Part shown: positions 23,672 to 35,233 of the stretch, piece by piece | Layout: every line of letters begins with the position of its first letter | Numbering within the stretch: position 1 is the first letter of the stretch | Assembly: GCA_963576475.1 (NCBI GenBank) | Contig: OY754970.1 | Location: 33,416,119-33,480,118, forward strand | Direction of reading: 5' to 3' | Source: Molanna angustata | Taxonomy: Eukaryota > Arthropoda > Insecta > Trichoptera > Molannidae | Length of the DNA stretch: 64,000 nucleotides | Position numbers and translations under genes: made by a program | Notes under the pieces: model-generated | What the model was told of the DNA's origin: nothing | Database searches by the model: none | The model's input: only the letters and a program-made list of their open reading frames with translations

Positions 23672-23829
23672 GATGGGTCGATGGCAGAGCGGTTAGCGCG
23701 TTGGGATAGTAATCCAGTGGTCGCGAGTTCGATTCCTGCCTCGACCGATTTATCAAGCTCCTCAACAAGCATTTATGCTAAGTTTAGGGAATGTATGAAG
23801 ATGTATATGTACATGTTTAACAAGGACAT
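23672..23829 (+). mobile_element. SINE-A (tRNA-derived), best-preserved copy
   Basis: The head is GTCGATGGCAGAGCGGTTAG (A box), then AGTAATCCAGTGG and a B box GCGAGTTCGATTCCTGCC. The body is AGCATTTATGCTAAG, GGGAATGTATGAAGATG and TTAACAAGGA. The strong A and B boxes would suit an RNA polymerase III promoter, so this copy may have been the most recently active of the group (12.2, 23.7 and 57.2 kb, and the head at 10.7 kb). Confidence 0.88.
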
Positions 23830-24295
23830 ATTCATTTTAATTAAAAAAATATATAAACATTTTGTTTTCTATACAAAACATGTAGGTATGAATGTAAGGG
23901 TAGGATAGTATGGATGTCAGTCCTTTTTTTCCTATCCAGCATATGTCCCCGTAGATCTAGATGGGGTATTTCGACGTTTTTCGATATTTAAAAAAAAATG
24001 GAAATTTAGGCAGATGAACACATAAACTTATTATAAACAATGTTATTCTAAATAAAAATATTTGAGAAACTCTGGAACTGTTTTAAAAAATAAATTTGAG
24101 ATTTTGTATTTGTCTATATACATACAATTTTTAGCATTTTAGCGTACGTGGTTTTTGAGATATATGGTAAAATAAAGAAAAAATTTAAAGTTACCCTTGA
24201 CTGAACCTGATGACCCCTAACTGAAATAAAAATTCGAAAATCTGAGTATAAAAGTTTTGGAGGCTAAAAAATTTTCTATGATTTCTGAAGCGGAT
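23830..24295. other. No feature seen
   Basis: AT-rich spacer. A few frames run out of the SINE but are chance. Confidence 0.5.
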
Positions 24296-24503
24296 CAACA
24301 GTTAGATAGCTTTCTAAGCCCATAGAAAGCTATCTGTCTTTTCTTCACACACAATAATGTGAAATTCTACGCCATTGACCTTAAGTTTGGCATAGTATTT
24401 AGTTAGGAATGTCTCTGCAACGCAATTGCTAACTTAAGAATACTAAATACTCCAGTGAGGTTAGGAGTTAGTATTTAGGTACCTAGGACTGTGTATTCGG
24501 GTC
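24296..24503 (+). mobile_element. Fragment of foldback element F2
   Basis: Matches, in opposite orientation, the left arm of the element at 59146-59843: GAATACTAAATACTCCAGTG, TTAGTATTTAGGTACCTAGG, then GACTGTGTATTCGGGTC as the terminus. It begins with a hairpin, AGATAGCTTTCT (24304-24315) inverted at 24324-24335. Only one arm is present. Confidence 0.65.
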
Positions 24504-25499
24504 ATAATTATCATTTTCTGTAAAGGAGTTGTAGAAAAAGGAATACTACCATTTTTTTTCAAATACTCTATCAAAGGGTAGGGTAAACGTACTTTGATTT
24601 CGTAAAATTGAAATTAAGTCGTTTGACAATAAATACTTTATCTCCAGCAAACAACTGAAATTGCACAAATTTACTAAATCAAAGCACTCCAACTAGAATA
24701 TTTGTTGAAACACTAACATCAGAACTATGGTTATGTTTCAGGAACAGTTGACGTTAAGCGATCTTCAAAACCGGTATCAACCTGTGCCTTTATTAGTAAT
24801 CCCACCATGTTAACCATAATACCTACACTATACATAATATGTAGGTACTGCACACTACATGTATGTATATTATCCCCCGGGCGCAGCAAACTGCGGTCAA
24901 AGGTTTCAACTGCAACTGACAATACCAACAATGTTTCAAAGGGGAGAAACCATAAAAACACAAAACTTGAATTAAACTACCATGACAGACTTAACGTTTA
25001 AATAAAATAGCACAAAAGAGAACTGCTCACAAAGTCAAATTATACACTAACAAAAATATAAACAAATAAAATACGAAGAGGAGAAAATAATAAAAAAATA
25101 TCTGCTGCATTATTGATGCCCATCTTTGATGCATTGTGGAATCAATTTGCTTAATTGAGTTGTTAGACCCCCACCCACATCCTCATTCTTCCAATAGGCA
25201 GATTCAGTTATATAAATATATTTTATACATAGAATAATAATAAAACTATAGAATACTCATTCCCATACAATACCTCGCTGAAAAAGTGAAGCCGTTTTAT
25301 TGGCCGGCTCGTGTCAATATATGTATGACTGCTGGTAGACATTGTTCGTATAGTACTACTCATTATGACTACGTAAATTTTGCAAGCAGTTAAAAAATTC
25401 CCTATTTGGAGAACGTATCACGCAGACGGCCAAATGATTACTGAATGCTCGTAGCAAAATGTTGACCAAATTAGTCAACATAAAGCAGTCGCGTTTACT
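24504..25499. other. AT-rich DNA, no gene seen
   Basis: No recognised coding or repeat signal. The overlapping frames at 24731-25001 are not supported by any domain. Confidence 0.5.
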
Positions 25500-26000
25500 G
25501 AGTATTAATAATAATAATAATAATAAAAGACTTTTATTGAGTTAAACAACGTGGCGGACTTGTTGCCCGCAGGCAATCTCTACCAGTCAACTAACATGGT
25601 AAATACAATCAGTTACAGGTTAATAATATCATTATCAGTTAGAAATACAAATAGAAAAATAGAAAAAAAATAATAAATAAATAAATAAATCATAAATTAA
25701 AAATACAAAATAAATATAAAAAACAAAAAATAATATATGTTTAAATAAGAACAAAAATAAGAATAAAAAAAAATCAGATAGATACACTATGTTTATAGGA
25801 TGGAGGATAGGAGAGGAGAAAGGAAGAGGGATAAAGGGAAAAAGATGTGAATTTGTGTTTATGTGGATAGAAAGTGTGACTTCAGACGCTTTTTGAATGC
25901 TATTAAATTAGTGGCATCTCTGATACTCTCCGGCTGCTGGATAGATTCCACATCCGAGCTGCATGAACTGTGAACGAGTAAGTATAAGTAGAGGTGTGGT
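25500..26000 (-). mobile_element. LINE 3' end (family L1d), minus strand
   Basis: Minus-strand order: decayed ORF2 C-terminal codons (about 25865-25995), a long A/T-rich 3' UTR, and an (ATT)n simple tail next to 25505-25526. Near the codons one frame reads SFTVHAARMWNLS and the next reads SIRDATNLIAFKKRLKSHFL, with a frameshift between them. Together they match the VHAARLWN.LP..IR.A..L..FK..LK.HFL end of Jockey/CR1-like LINE proteins. Confidence 0.75.
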
Positions 26001-26013
26001 GTATGGTATTGTA

Positions 26014-26047
26014 AGAATTATAATAGTATTCTATACTATTATAATTC
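26014..26047. repeat. 15-bp-arm AT hairpin
   Basis: AGAATTATAATAGTA is inverted as TACTATTATAATTCT with a few bases between. It adjoins the 5' boundary of the minus-strand LINE fragment. Confidence 0.8.
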
Positions 26048-26684
26048 TATGATTTTATACTATAATTTCAAATCACTCGCAAAAGACAAATAGAACCAAA
26101 CATTAACGTTTTTTTTGTTTTGACACATATCCATCTCCTCGTTTCTTCGAAATTCAAGTTCCTCACTATCTTATACCTCTTCTAATATACTAGTATCATT
26201 TATACTAACCTAGGCCGGTTTTTGTTTTGTATGTTGCTTCATTTAATTGAGAATACTTTTTTTGTAAGGCCTTTCATGCAATCAATCAATATCATACTCT
26301 TCAAACTACTTCATTAAATCCTGCACATATATCACCTTTTACGCATCATCCTCATCTCAATTTGAAAACTCTGACCAAAAAATGCATCGTTATTTAATCC
26401 TTTCGGAAAAAAAGACGTAATGAATTTTGCAATCTCCTACTTTTATATCGGTAAAAAGTAAGAAATCTTGCAAATTAATATTTTGGAACTTGTTTAAGAA
26501 TTTCTTGAAAAAGTTTATTGTGTGACAACTTGAGTTAATATTATATTTAACCGTATTGTCCGTTTATACAAATGAGACAGCATAAATACATATTTGATAT
26601 TTTTATAGCTTAACGAATATCTACAAAAATATATCTATACAGATTGTATAATAGTTATTCGAATATTCTTTAATATAATTGTCA
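26048..26684. other. No feature seen
   Basis: AT-rich spacer with no recognised signal. Confidence 0.5.
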
Positions 26685-26800
26685 AACTTCGTGGATCAGT
26701 TTGTTTGATAGCTGGCACCGGTGCCAACGATTCCGGGTTCAACTTTCACTATTTTCAATATTTCACTGTTTTCAATTTGGATTTTAGAACGAATAAGTTT
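26685..26800 (+). mobile_element. Diverged SINE-B
   Basis: CTTCGTGGATCAGTTTGTTT matches the SINE-B A-box region, ATTCCGGGTTCAAC the B box, and TTTTCAATTTGGATTTTAG the body start (TTTTCAGTCTGGATCTGT elsewhere). It is more diverged than the copies at 14.6, 28.9 and 60.3 kb. Confidence 0.6.
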
Positions 26801-27560
26801 CCGAAATGTGGCATTGAATAATACGATTTTTTATATACATGTGTACCTACTGTATACACATAGATTTCAAAACGGTTAAAGATTTTTTTGTCGGAGTAAA
26901 AACGTATTTATCTTCGTTTGTATTTAGATTAATTACAACGACAATAAATTCTGTTAGGTGTGATGGAAACTATTTAGATTATTTCCTCGAGTGAGTGGAT
27001 GTTGGTCCATAAATCTCGACCAAGGAACAACAAAGCTATTCTCTTCTGCAACAACAAAAGATATTTAGAACAATGGGTGGATTGGATGATAGATAACATT
27101 TCACAGTGATTGATACAGATACGCCGACAAAGTTATATTAATATGTAATATTGGTGAAGAGAATATATTTAAATGTTGGATCAAAACAAAGTACAACAGA
27201 ATAAAATATCAAAGTAATGTAGGTGCGGTATTTTAATTGATAAAATTAGATTACCAAGTTAAATGTTACTTCGTTGATTAATATCAAAAGAGATTTAAGA
27301 AATAATTCACGCAATAATTTTGTTATAAAGGGTCTAAAATCCATATGTGAAGCGAAAACTTCCTACTCATTCTTAAGGAAACTGCGCACATGCTTAACTG
27401 CGTCAAAGCTTATATGGAAAAGCAGTGCTGCAGCCAAAATTAATAAATAACATACGTTATACAAATACATTAAATTAAATAAAAAATATTTCACGTCCAA
27501 TCGTGGAATCAAACAGGTATTGTCAAACGCAGTTATTTTACACACCAAATAAAGATAAAT
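26801..27560. other. No feature seen
   Basis: AT-rich DNA without a recognised gene or repeat. Confidence 0.5.
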
Positions 27561-27771
27561 AATAATAATGATAATGAACGCTTCCTTGCACCCTGCGCAA
27601 GTGGAGAGTTTATTGCCATATGGCAATTTCTTCCAACTAACCAGTGTTTCCAGCCCAGAGAAGCAATATTAGCGTGAGAAATGAATTAAATAAATTTCTC
27701 CTCTGCTGGGAATCGAACCCAGGACGCCCGCACAGAAACCGAACAGCTTACCGACTGTGCCACGGCGGTCG
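27561..27771 (-). mobile_element. SINE-C (tRNA-derived), minus strand
   Basis: Minus-strand head GACCGCCGTGGCACAGTCGG (A box), B box GGGTTCGATTCCCAGCAGAG, a body with TTTCTCACGCTAATATTGC, CTGGGCTGGAAACACTGG and GAAATTGCC, and a 3' end at CGCAGGGTGCAAGGAAGCG followed by (ATT)n. It is nearly identical to the plus-strand copy at 37442-37650. Confidence 0.9.
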
Positions 27772-27928
27772 ATAAATTCAAATACAGAACATGTTAAAGA
27801 ACACTACATAATCTACTGTTAGACAATATAAATGGTATCGAATATTTATTTTTAAAGTTGTTCTGTTCGTTTGAAAATAAGCTGTAACATCATCGTCATT
27901 CTCAATGGCATCGGCAATTTTGTATCCA

Positions 27929-28083
27929 GCCCCCCTAGACAACGTGTCATTAAGCTCATGAAAAGAAACAAGAAAAGATAACTCAATGTATGGAAGTGAC
28001 AATTACCAGTCACGTGACAACTGTCACTTCCATACATTGAGTTATCTTTTCTTGAGCTAAATGACACGTTGTCTAGTGGGGCA
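27929..28083. mobile_element. Small palindromic MITE (~155 bp)
   Basis: The ends are CCCCCTAGACAACGTGTCAT and, inverted, ATGACACGTTGTCTAGTGGGG. The inner arms share AAAAGATAACTCAATGTATG and GGAAGTGACA, meeting near 28012 around the palindrome CACGTG. The left arm has an extra GAAAAGAAACA-type insertion. The whole unit folds back on itself, suggesting a non-autonomous DNA element, but I see no second copy in the window and no clear target duplication. Confidence 0.6.
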
Positions 28084-28908
28084 GGCCCAAAGTATAAAAT
28101 CAAACGATTTAATTTTAATATCATGCATGTAAATTGGAAAAACTTACACGGTGCTGAATAATTTTCCATAAACAGCGGTTAAGAGACAATGCATGGAGCG
28201 TTTAACGAACAAATACTTTCGTTGTGATCCTTTGGAAAAACACTGGACGATGTCGACGTAATTCTATCTTAAATGCGCGTTCAGACTTTACCGTGTGTAC
28301 TGGGAATTGGACAAGTAAAAGATGCAGGGGGGTATGGTAAAAAGAAATAACGTAAAATCCTGAAACCGCATTGAAGAATGTACATAGATAGAGATAACAG
28401 CCTAAGCGAAGTGACACGACTCTCTCGAGTCGTGATATCAGATAAGGACGGTCCATTCCCAGCTCTCAGTCGGGAGTGAATTAATAATAACGTCTCTCAG
28501 TCTACCTCTCTCCCAACATCCACACAACTATATTAATTCAAAGGGAAAATTATTTAGTGATTTTAGCAGCAACTCCTTTTCAAGTTCGTTATCATAAATT
28601 ATTGTTACCTACATACATATATCCACTACAATCTCAACACCATACCATCTGCAGCCTACTGGACGTCAGCCTAAGTTTTTGTTTATCGGTAAAATGAAAC
28701 AGCATTTTAATATTCTAGATATTATTTTATAGAGAATATCAAATCTTGTTTAATTTTCCCAATAAATTTATGGAGTACAATAATCTGAACACTGTCAATA
28801 ATTAAAAAAGAAATAATAATTATCAAAACCCACTATGTCAGTATGGTGATGAGGATGAAACCATTGATCACGTATTTTCAATTGGAAAAATAACTCCATT
28901 ATATTGTC
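28084..28908. other. No gene seen
   Basis: Somewhat less AT-rich at 28200-28460, where a minus-strand frame of 84 codons exists without any recognised domain. I do not call it. Confidence 0.45.
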
Positions 28909-29030
28909 GGCCTTCGTGGCTCAGTTAGTTAGATATCTGACTGCTGAGCCAAGGGTCCCGGGTTCGATTCCCGGTGGAGACACAGATTTTTAATTGTGTT
29001 TTCAGTCTGGATCTGTACCTACTCAAAATT
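28909..29030 (+). mobile_element. SINE-B (tRNA-derived), 3'-truncated
   Basis: The head is GGCCTTCGTGGCTCAGTTAG (A box), then GGGTCCCGGGTTCGATTCCC (B box) and GGTGGAGACACAG. The body starts TTTTCAGTCTGGATCTGT and then diverges. The head has some resemblance to an insect tRNA-Phe, but the anticodon arm is not well enough kept to be sure. Confidence 0.85.
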
Positions 29031-30537
29031 ACTCACAATATTAAGATCTAAAATTTGTTTTTTTTTTATTACCATAATACAACATAACTTAAGTTATTTA
29101 TACATTATACATCACTAGGCGAAGCCTGCTATGAGGTAATACTAACAATAATTACGCAAAATATTTTTATTACATAAACTTCAAAGAATAAAAGTATAAA
29201 AAAACAATAAGCATAAAAGACTAAACTCATTAATGATAAGTATACCTATTTGCGATGGTGAGGGTGTGTTTATATGTGTAAAAAGATTATGTGGGGATAT
29301 GTGTAATAAAGTAAACATAATTATTAACAAAATATTTTTTTTATTCCTTTACATATAATATCACAAAAATATTGGCACAAATCACTTCATATTTGAAGGG
29401 GGTGGTTTGTTTGAAAAATTTTATTAATCATATCTTCTGGCAATATAAAAAAAAATTACGTTAATGAAAGTTTCAAATAAAATCCATGTTCACATAATGT
29501 TGATTTTAGATAACAGTGTGTTCTAAACAATATATATTTACTCCATCAAAATATTGATGCGTCAAAATCGAAGCAACAAAACAAGCCTAATATATTATGA
29601 CAAGATACTTCTTATGATGGATCCCTCCTTCAATTTGTGTTTGCACTTTGACAAATTTAAGATTAATAAATACACGTCGATAATCCGATGTCACTCGGAG
29701 TTCTATCAATATATAAACCTCAAAAAGGCGATAAGTGATTCCCCGAATTCTCAGTTTATTCGCCGATTTTACAAAACAAAATTTCCCGCTTAAAATCGCA
29801 CATAGATAACCCGAGAATCAATAAAGACGTTTACCACTGGGACTAGCAGTAGAAAAAACGTGTTTGAAAGAAACAATGAATTAACTACAAAGGGTATGGA
29901 ATTGTTTTTGCTCGACGTCACACTGTGATAACATTAAATGTAAAACTAGCTGGCGTTGTGTGGCTGTGGCAAAAAACAAAGGGACAACCCCAAAGAGAAT
30001 TCGCAAGATGTTAAAGTCCCCTTTTTTATGCAAGGACAAAACGGGGGCGCTGCGACAGTCCAATTTGGAGGAAAAACGAGAGAACGAAAATAATGCAAAG
30101 TTACTGGCAACATTTAAAATGCAAATAAATAAAACAATATAATTAGTATGTAGTGTTGTCAAAAAGAACAATCGAGAGACTAGTTTAATTACCTAAAAAG
30201 CAAGCAGCATGGAAAATAATTTTTAGAAAATCACAGCAAAATTTTTATTATTTCAGTTGAGCGTTTCAGCAGTATTTGAGAGACGATTAACATTTTAGAT
30301 TAAAACCATTATAATATCTAGTTTTTGAACGATAATTTGACATACCTAACACACACTAATACTCCAGTTTTATAGTTGCTCAAAAAGGAACAGCACTTAA
30401 CTCATATATTTAAGTTAAAAACATTTTTCGGAGTTATTATTACGTAAAAGTTAGTTTATATTCAATATTTTATTTATTCACGATAATTCATTTAGAATTC
30501 ATTTACGAAATAACAATTTTTCATTGAAATTTTTTTG
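29031..30537. other. AT-rich DNA, no gene seen
   Basis: Frames at 29554-29793 and on both strands of 29881-30171 have no recognised domain; the stretch 29930-30100 is less AT-rich but otherwise plain. Confidence 0.5.
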
Positions 30538-30794
30538 GAGTGTGACAAATTTAATTATAATTCTAAAAAATATGAACAAATGTTATGCAATAAAGTATTT
30601 ATTTTGTGTAAAAGTGTGTTCATATGTTTTCTAATTATTATGGAATTCTACAAATTAGAAGCCACCGAGTGTGATAAATTTAATTATAATTCGAAAAAAT
30701 ATGAACAAATTTTATTCTATAAAGCATTTATTTTGTATAAAAGTGTGTTCATATGTTTTTAATTATTATGGAATTCTACAAAATAGAAGCCATC
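30538..30794 (+). repeat. Tandem duplication of a 129-bp segment
   Basis: The segment 30538-30666 is repeated at 30667-30794. Both start GAGTGTGA(C/T)AAATTTAATT and contain AAAAGTGTGTTCATATG and ATTATGGAATTCTACAAA. The unit is 43 codons, so one plus-strand frame (30535-30762) stays open across both units and repeats the peptide CDKFNYNSKKYEQ. Composition is simple and there is no domain; the ORF is probably incidental. Confidence 0.9.
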
Positions 30795-32779
30795 TCAATC
30801 GATAGATCAGCTGAAATTAAACTGTCTCAAATATTATGGTGCGTACCTCTGCCATTAAACAAATAAAAGTAAAAATAAATCAATTAAACCAGCAGTAAAC
30901 TCATCGAATCATGCACAGCTGGAGAAAGGTTACAACTCACTAAAGTCAGCTTATTTCACAATCAAATTTAGAGAATTTTAGAAGAGAGTTGATTTTATCA
31001 TATATTTTGTGCATACATAGAAGTGATGAAAAATAACAAAAAATACAACTGAATTTATAAAGGAGAATGCAAAACAAACGGTGGTGAAGTTTTTTTTTAA
31101 ATGACTCAAAGGTGTTTTTGGGATCTGGAATTAGTGATCATTTTTTCTTGACACAAACACTGCGATATATCTCTTTTAGGCTCGTAAATATTTGGGTCGA
31201 CCTCATAAGCAACAATGCGAGATTAGCCGAAAAGCAAGCAGCATCGCTTTTCGCCTGTGAAAAATAAATGTCCAAATCGTAGCTGACCCAGCATCAAAAC
31301 AAAGGAAATGTGCTGGGCACTAGGGTTGAGATTAATGAGAAATGATGTGCAATTAGCGAGAGGTTTGACAAAAACTTCCAAAATAACTAAAAACAGACTC
31401 AATTTACGGGGAACGGAAAGAAAACCGTTATTATTTAGTAAAGTAGTGAATTCTGGGTAATCCTCCGTGACTAAAATTGAATTGTTCTAACATATGGTGC
31501 AAATAAGATTTCATAATGGTTTCTTATCTGAGTGTTTAGAAGGACTACTAATTTCACTGGTATTTTAAACTAATGCTAATCTTGCTATGGTGCAACTACT
31601 GCTAATACAGGATTTGGTGATACAACAGCTATTAATACTACAGATATTACTAGAATTGATACTACTATCCAACTGTTTGTAGTTGATAAACAACTATAAA
31701 TAGTATCTTCATATGATGTTGCTAATACTTTGTGACACATTTTTAAATTATAAACTTTGTATAAACCACGAATTTTGAGTATTTACTGTCTAACGTTTTC
31801 GAACCTAACCGCTTCTTCCTCCGGACAAACTTATAAAACCAGAATGCACGCGCTAACGGCTTTGTGACTTATTGAAACTAACGGTACGGTGGGGGCGGGG
31901 CGGGGAGAGGTAAGTTATAATTATTATTTGAAGGTATATTAGTATACTATAAATAGTATTTCAGACAGTTTGCTAACATGGTAAAGTGATACTGCAACTA
32001 TGTGTTGCATACCCTATCTATGTAGTGCTAATACTGATTTGATTAATGCTTCAAAACTTTCGATAAAGACTACACCATTCAGCTATAATTAAATATAGCT
32101 TCAGTTATTGTAATTGCTACGGCTATACAAAAAACTAAAATTGGAAAGACGCTGAGAAAATTAGCAATGCTTCAGTAACGTAAAATAATGGAAATGATTA
32201 AAAGTTCCATAATATTATTTCTGAAGTTAATTTTTCTCAAGTGACAAAGTAGTTTATTACGTAAATATGGTATTACTAAAAGGTATAAAGACATGCATTT
32301 ATTCAGAATTTAATATCGTCGTAAAACTTTTAACGACTATTATAATTCGAGTCCATTTCTAAGAGATGGCTGCTCGGCAAAGAAAATCACTTAACACGTA
32401 ATTTAGTCACAGATAAACACTCGGGATTATTATGAAATTGACGAAGGTTAACACCGAGACATTAACATTGTATAATATCTGTTAAGATCACATTAAAATA
32501 CGAAAAAAACACGAATTTGAAAAAATCTCGAGTTATTTCTGGAACAGGTGTGTGGAGGCGTATGATGAGACAAACGTAAAAATTGTAAAATAACGAGTTG
32601 AGGACGACACCTAAATCTGCGCTGCAAAAAAATCCAACATAATAAAAGCTTTAAAATTATAAAAAAAAATGCATATATAATCTACATTCCTTACCAATAG
32701 CTATTGCCACAAGAATTAAAAGGAATTGTATGATTTTTGTGTTAATTTATAATGCAGTTCTGATAAATAAAAGCGCAAT
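30795..32779. other. AT-rich DNA, partly cryptically simple
   Basis: The stretch 31500-32110 is rich in scattered GCTAATAC, ACTACT and ATACTA words without a fixed period (cryptic simplicity). A possible R3 relic lies at about 31785-31915. No gene is recognised. Confidence 0.5.
31785..31915. repeat. Possible R3 relic
   Basis: TTTTCGAACCTAACCGCTTC, then CTCCGGA and AGAATGCACG follow the same order as TTTCGGTACTAATCGTTCTC, CTCAGGA and AGAATGTGAAGG at 36.13 kb. This is a weak, gapped similarity. Confidence 0.35.
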
Positions 32780-33190
32780 AATTATCACTAAGACGAATGT
32801 GTGGTAAAACGATGTATGATAGAATAAGAAATGAGGATATTAGACGAGAATGTATGATTGAAAGAAATATCGTAAGTAAGATGAAAATAAATGCCCTAAG
32901 GTGGTTCGGCCACATAGAAAGAATGAGTGATGACCGTCTGACAAAAAAAGTATACAAGGCTGATAAAAGAGGAATGAAAAGTAGAGGTCGGCCAAGAAAG
33001 AGTTGGCACGATCACATAAATGGGATTTTGAAAGATGGAGATGTTAGAAGTAAGAATAATAGAAGGGCGTGTATGAGACGATGTATGGACGTGAATGAAG
33101 CGAGGAATGTATGTCAAGAGAGAGGAGTCTGGCGTTCGGTTCTCTCTGCCTACCCCAAATAGGGAAATGGCGTGATGGTATGGTATGGCA
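32780..33190 (+). mobile_element. 5'-truncated LINE, family L1a
   Basis: About 125 open codons (to TAG 33160-33162) followed by a short 3' UTR ending GGCGTGATGGTATGGTATGG. Truncation leaves only the region downstream of the polymerase domain. The same tail occurs at 10.7-10.9 kb and 60.7-61.0 kb. Confidence 0.85.
32797..33162 (+). pseudogene. LINE L1a ORF2 C-terminus
   Basis: In order: DRIRNEDIRRECMIERNIVS, MKINALRWFGHIERMSDDRL, TKKVYKADKRGMKSRGRPRK, SWHDHI, NNRRACMRRCMDVNEARNVC and WRSVLSAYP. This RWFGHIERM ... RGRPR..W ... NRRACM ... W.S..SAYP series is the stereotyped C-terminus of many insect 'endonuclease-reverse transcriptase' LINE proteins. The codons LRRMCGKT just upstream (about 32785) continue the same frame, so homology starts before the first ATG. 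No catalytic motifs remain. Confidence 0.88.
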
Positions 33191-33559
33191 ATAATTATTA
33201 TAAGAGCACATTTGTTTTATATGTGATTTCCAGCAACTAACACCTAGAAACAAGAACATGTCATGTATTTATTAAACATGTAGCCAATGACAAAATGTCA
33301 CATTTTAGACTTTTGATGTCGATCGTCTCACAAATGTTAAAGAAAATCTATGATCGTATTGGGAATTCATAAGAAACACAAAAATACGACAACTGAATTT
33401 CCCACAACAAGGAGCGGAACTAAATTTTTTACGATTCAAGGCGCATTTGAACGGTAAAATACTCGTAGTGACTATGGCAACACATACTGACAAAATACCT
33501 AAAAGACTGTCAAAGTTCCACCATGGCTATCGGGAAATTTAACTGAATACTTTATTTTA
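33191..33559. other. No feature seen
   Basis: Short frames without a domain; AT-rich spacer. Confidence 0.5.
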
Positions 33560-33690
33560 ACTTTCATTTATTTATCAAGGAATCATACAGTTTTGTAAAT
33601 ATATTGTAATGGTACAAAAATAATAATCAAATAAACCAGCGAAGTTTCCATAAATGGTTAACACTAAGATACTTTATGAAGAAAAAAAAA
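33560..33690. repeat. Dispersed repeat R2, copy 1
   Basis: TTTATTTATCAAGGAATCAT, ACAGTTTTG, TGGTACAAAAA and GTTTCCATAAATGGTTAACA recur in order at 55137-55240. The A/T lead suggests the antisense 3' end of a LINE. No protein is seen. Confidence 0.6.
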
Positions 33691-34017
33691 CATTAGTTAT
33701 AACAAGAGGAAGAATAAACAAGATTGAAGATACTTAAAATATTTTGAAACACGAAAGATACACAAAAGATTAAATAATTATTTTTTTATAAATTCAAAAT
33801 ATTAAAGTGGTACACAAAAATATCAAAACAAACGAAGAGTTCAAAAAGCTTCTTTTGTAATTGCTTTTTCTAACCACAAGATCAGTATCAAATAAATATA
33901 TTATATCCGTATCAAAATCAAAGCAATTCCCTGAAACGCTAACACATATTTAATGTAAATCAATGACAATTTATTACAAATAATGAACCCGTCCGTGTAC
34001 CATGTACCGTACAGGTG
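33691..34017. other. No feature seen
   Basis: AT-rich spacer. Confidence 0.45.
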
Positions 34018-34085
34018 AAGGGTTTATTACCGAAGGACAATTTCTTCCAACTAATAAGTGTTGCCAGCCCATAGAAGCAATAATT
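34018..34085 (-). mobile_element. SINE-C fragment, minus strand
   Basis: GTTTATTACCGAAGGACAAT, TTCTTCCAACTAA and CCAGCCCATAGAAGCAAT are the antisense of the central body of SINE-C (27.6 and 37.5 kb). Head and tail are missing. Confidence 0.65.
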
Positions 34086-34782
34086 GTGTACAAAAAACAT
34101 TTTAAATTAATTTCAGTGAATAAGATGAAGGACCAAACAAAAAATATTATGCAGTGACATGGCTTACACTTTGTCTGTCATCGGTTGATGAACACGTTGC
34201 TTACATATATGTAATAATGACGATTCAATGAAAAACGCAATTAGCGAACGAATCGCAATCGCATAAAGTGATCATCCAATCTAAATTATGACAATATTAA
34301 GTAACGACACTGGCTAAAATTCACAAATACACGACTCTCCACAAACGCAATAGTAGCGGTGAGTAATTACACGAACGACAAGAGAGAAAAAAAATCTTAA
34401 CCACAATTATTATGAATATTGAAAATTATTTATATGAAAAATTATTTTAGATATAGCAAAAATAATAAAATGATAATGCTATTGGGAAAAATTATTTAAT
34501 TTCTCGTTCGTTAGTATGTTCACAAATGTACTAACGAAATAAAATTGAAAGATATGATTAATAATTGACAAGTCAACCGAATTTTCTATAGTCATTATTT
34601 CTAATTGACTCGCTAACATTTCAAAGGATATCAATTTTGTGAAATGTATTTTTAATGTTTTCAATTCGTGGATAAAATCAAAAAAATATATCTGCGTCGA
34701 AGTTTTCTCTGAAGATCTATACGGAGAAAACGGCTGCCAAATTGATACATATTCATTTTGATGATAAACCAGCAAACACAAT
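34086..34782. other. No feature seen
   Basis: AT-rich DNA upstream of a LINE tail. A 100-codon minus-strand frame (34479-34781) shows no domain and is not called. Confidence 0.45.
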
Positions 34783-35233
34783 TTGAAACTGTATTATGTT
34801 AAAAAATATCCAACAAAGAGTCTGTTCCTGACGAAAGAGATGAGAACCCTACGCTCCATCGCGGGATTCACCCTTATGCATCGAATGATACACAGATATA
34901 AGAAAGATCTGCTACATTGGGATATCGTCATATGGTACAGGAGCCGAAGACGATTGTTGCGGGACCACTTGGCGATAACAGGAGATCCAGTGAAAATGGT
35001 TTACCCAAAAATCATCTCCCAACAAATTTCTTTTGGAAATCGACCACGAGGTAGACCAACACAAGATGGCTTGCGGAAGGGGCACACTTCTTCAAAAAAG
35101 AACAGGATTCCAAAACCTATTTCAAGCACTGTAAGGTTGCAGATAAACTTTGAATTCTATGTTACTATTAGTTATATGCATATTTTCTGTAACTGTTTGT
35201 ATTCCTAAATGAATAAATAAATAAATAAATAAA
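34783..35233 (+). mobile_element. 5'-truncated LINE (family L1e) with simple tail
   Basis: Open codons from 34783 read FLTKEMRTLRSIAG, HRMIHRYKKDLL, IVIWYRSRRRLLRDHL and FGNRPRGRPTQDG. This is the TLR.IAG.T..DR ... WY.SRRR.WRDH ... RP.GRP..R end of LINE ORF2. The region closes with an (AAAT)n tail at about 35209-35233. Missing conserved residues after GRP suggest decay. Catalytic domains are absent. Confidence 0.82.

Noticed and set aside
25505..25526. Trinucleotide microsatellite as an independent feature
   Set aside because: It is the simple tail of the minus-strand LINE at 25500-26000.
28909..28983. Possible functional tRNA gene
   Set aside because: The anticodon arm does not fold well and the same head heads SINE-B copies elsewhere.
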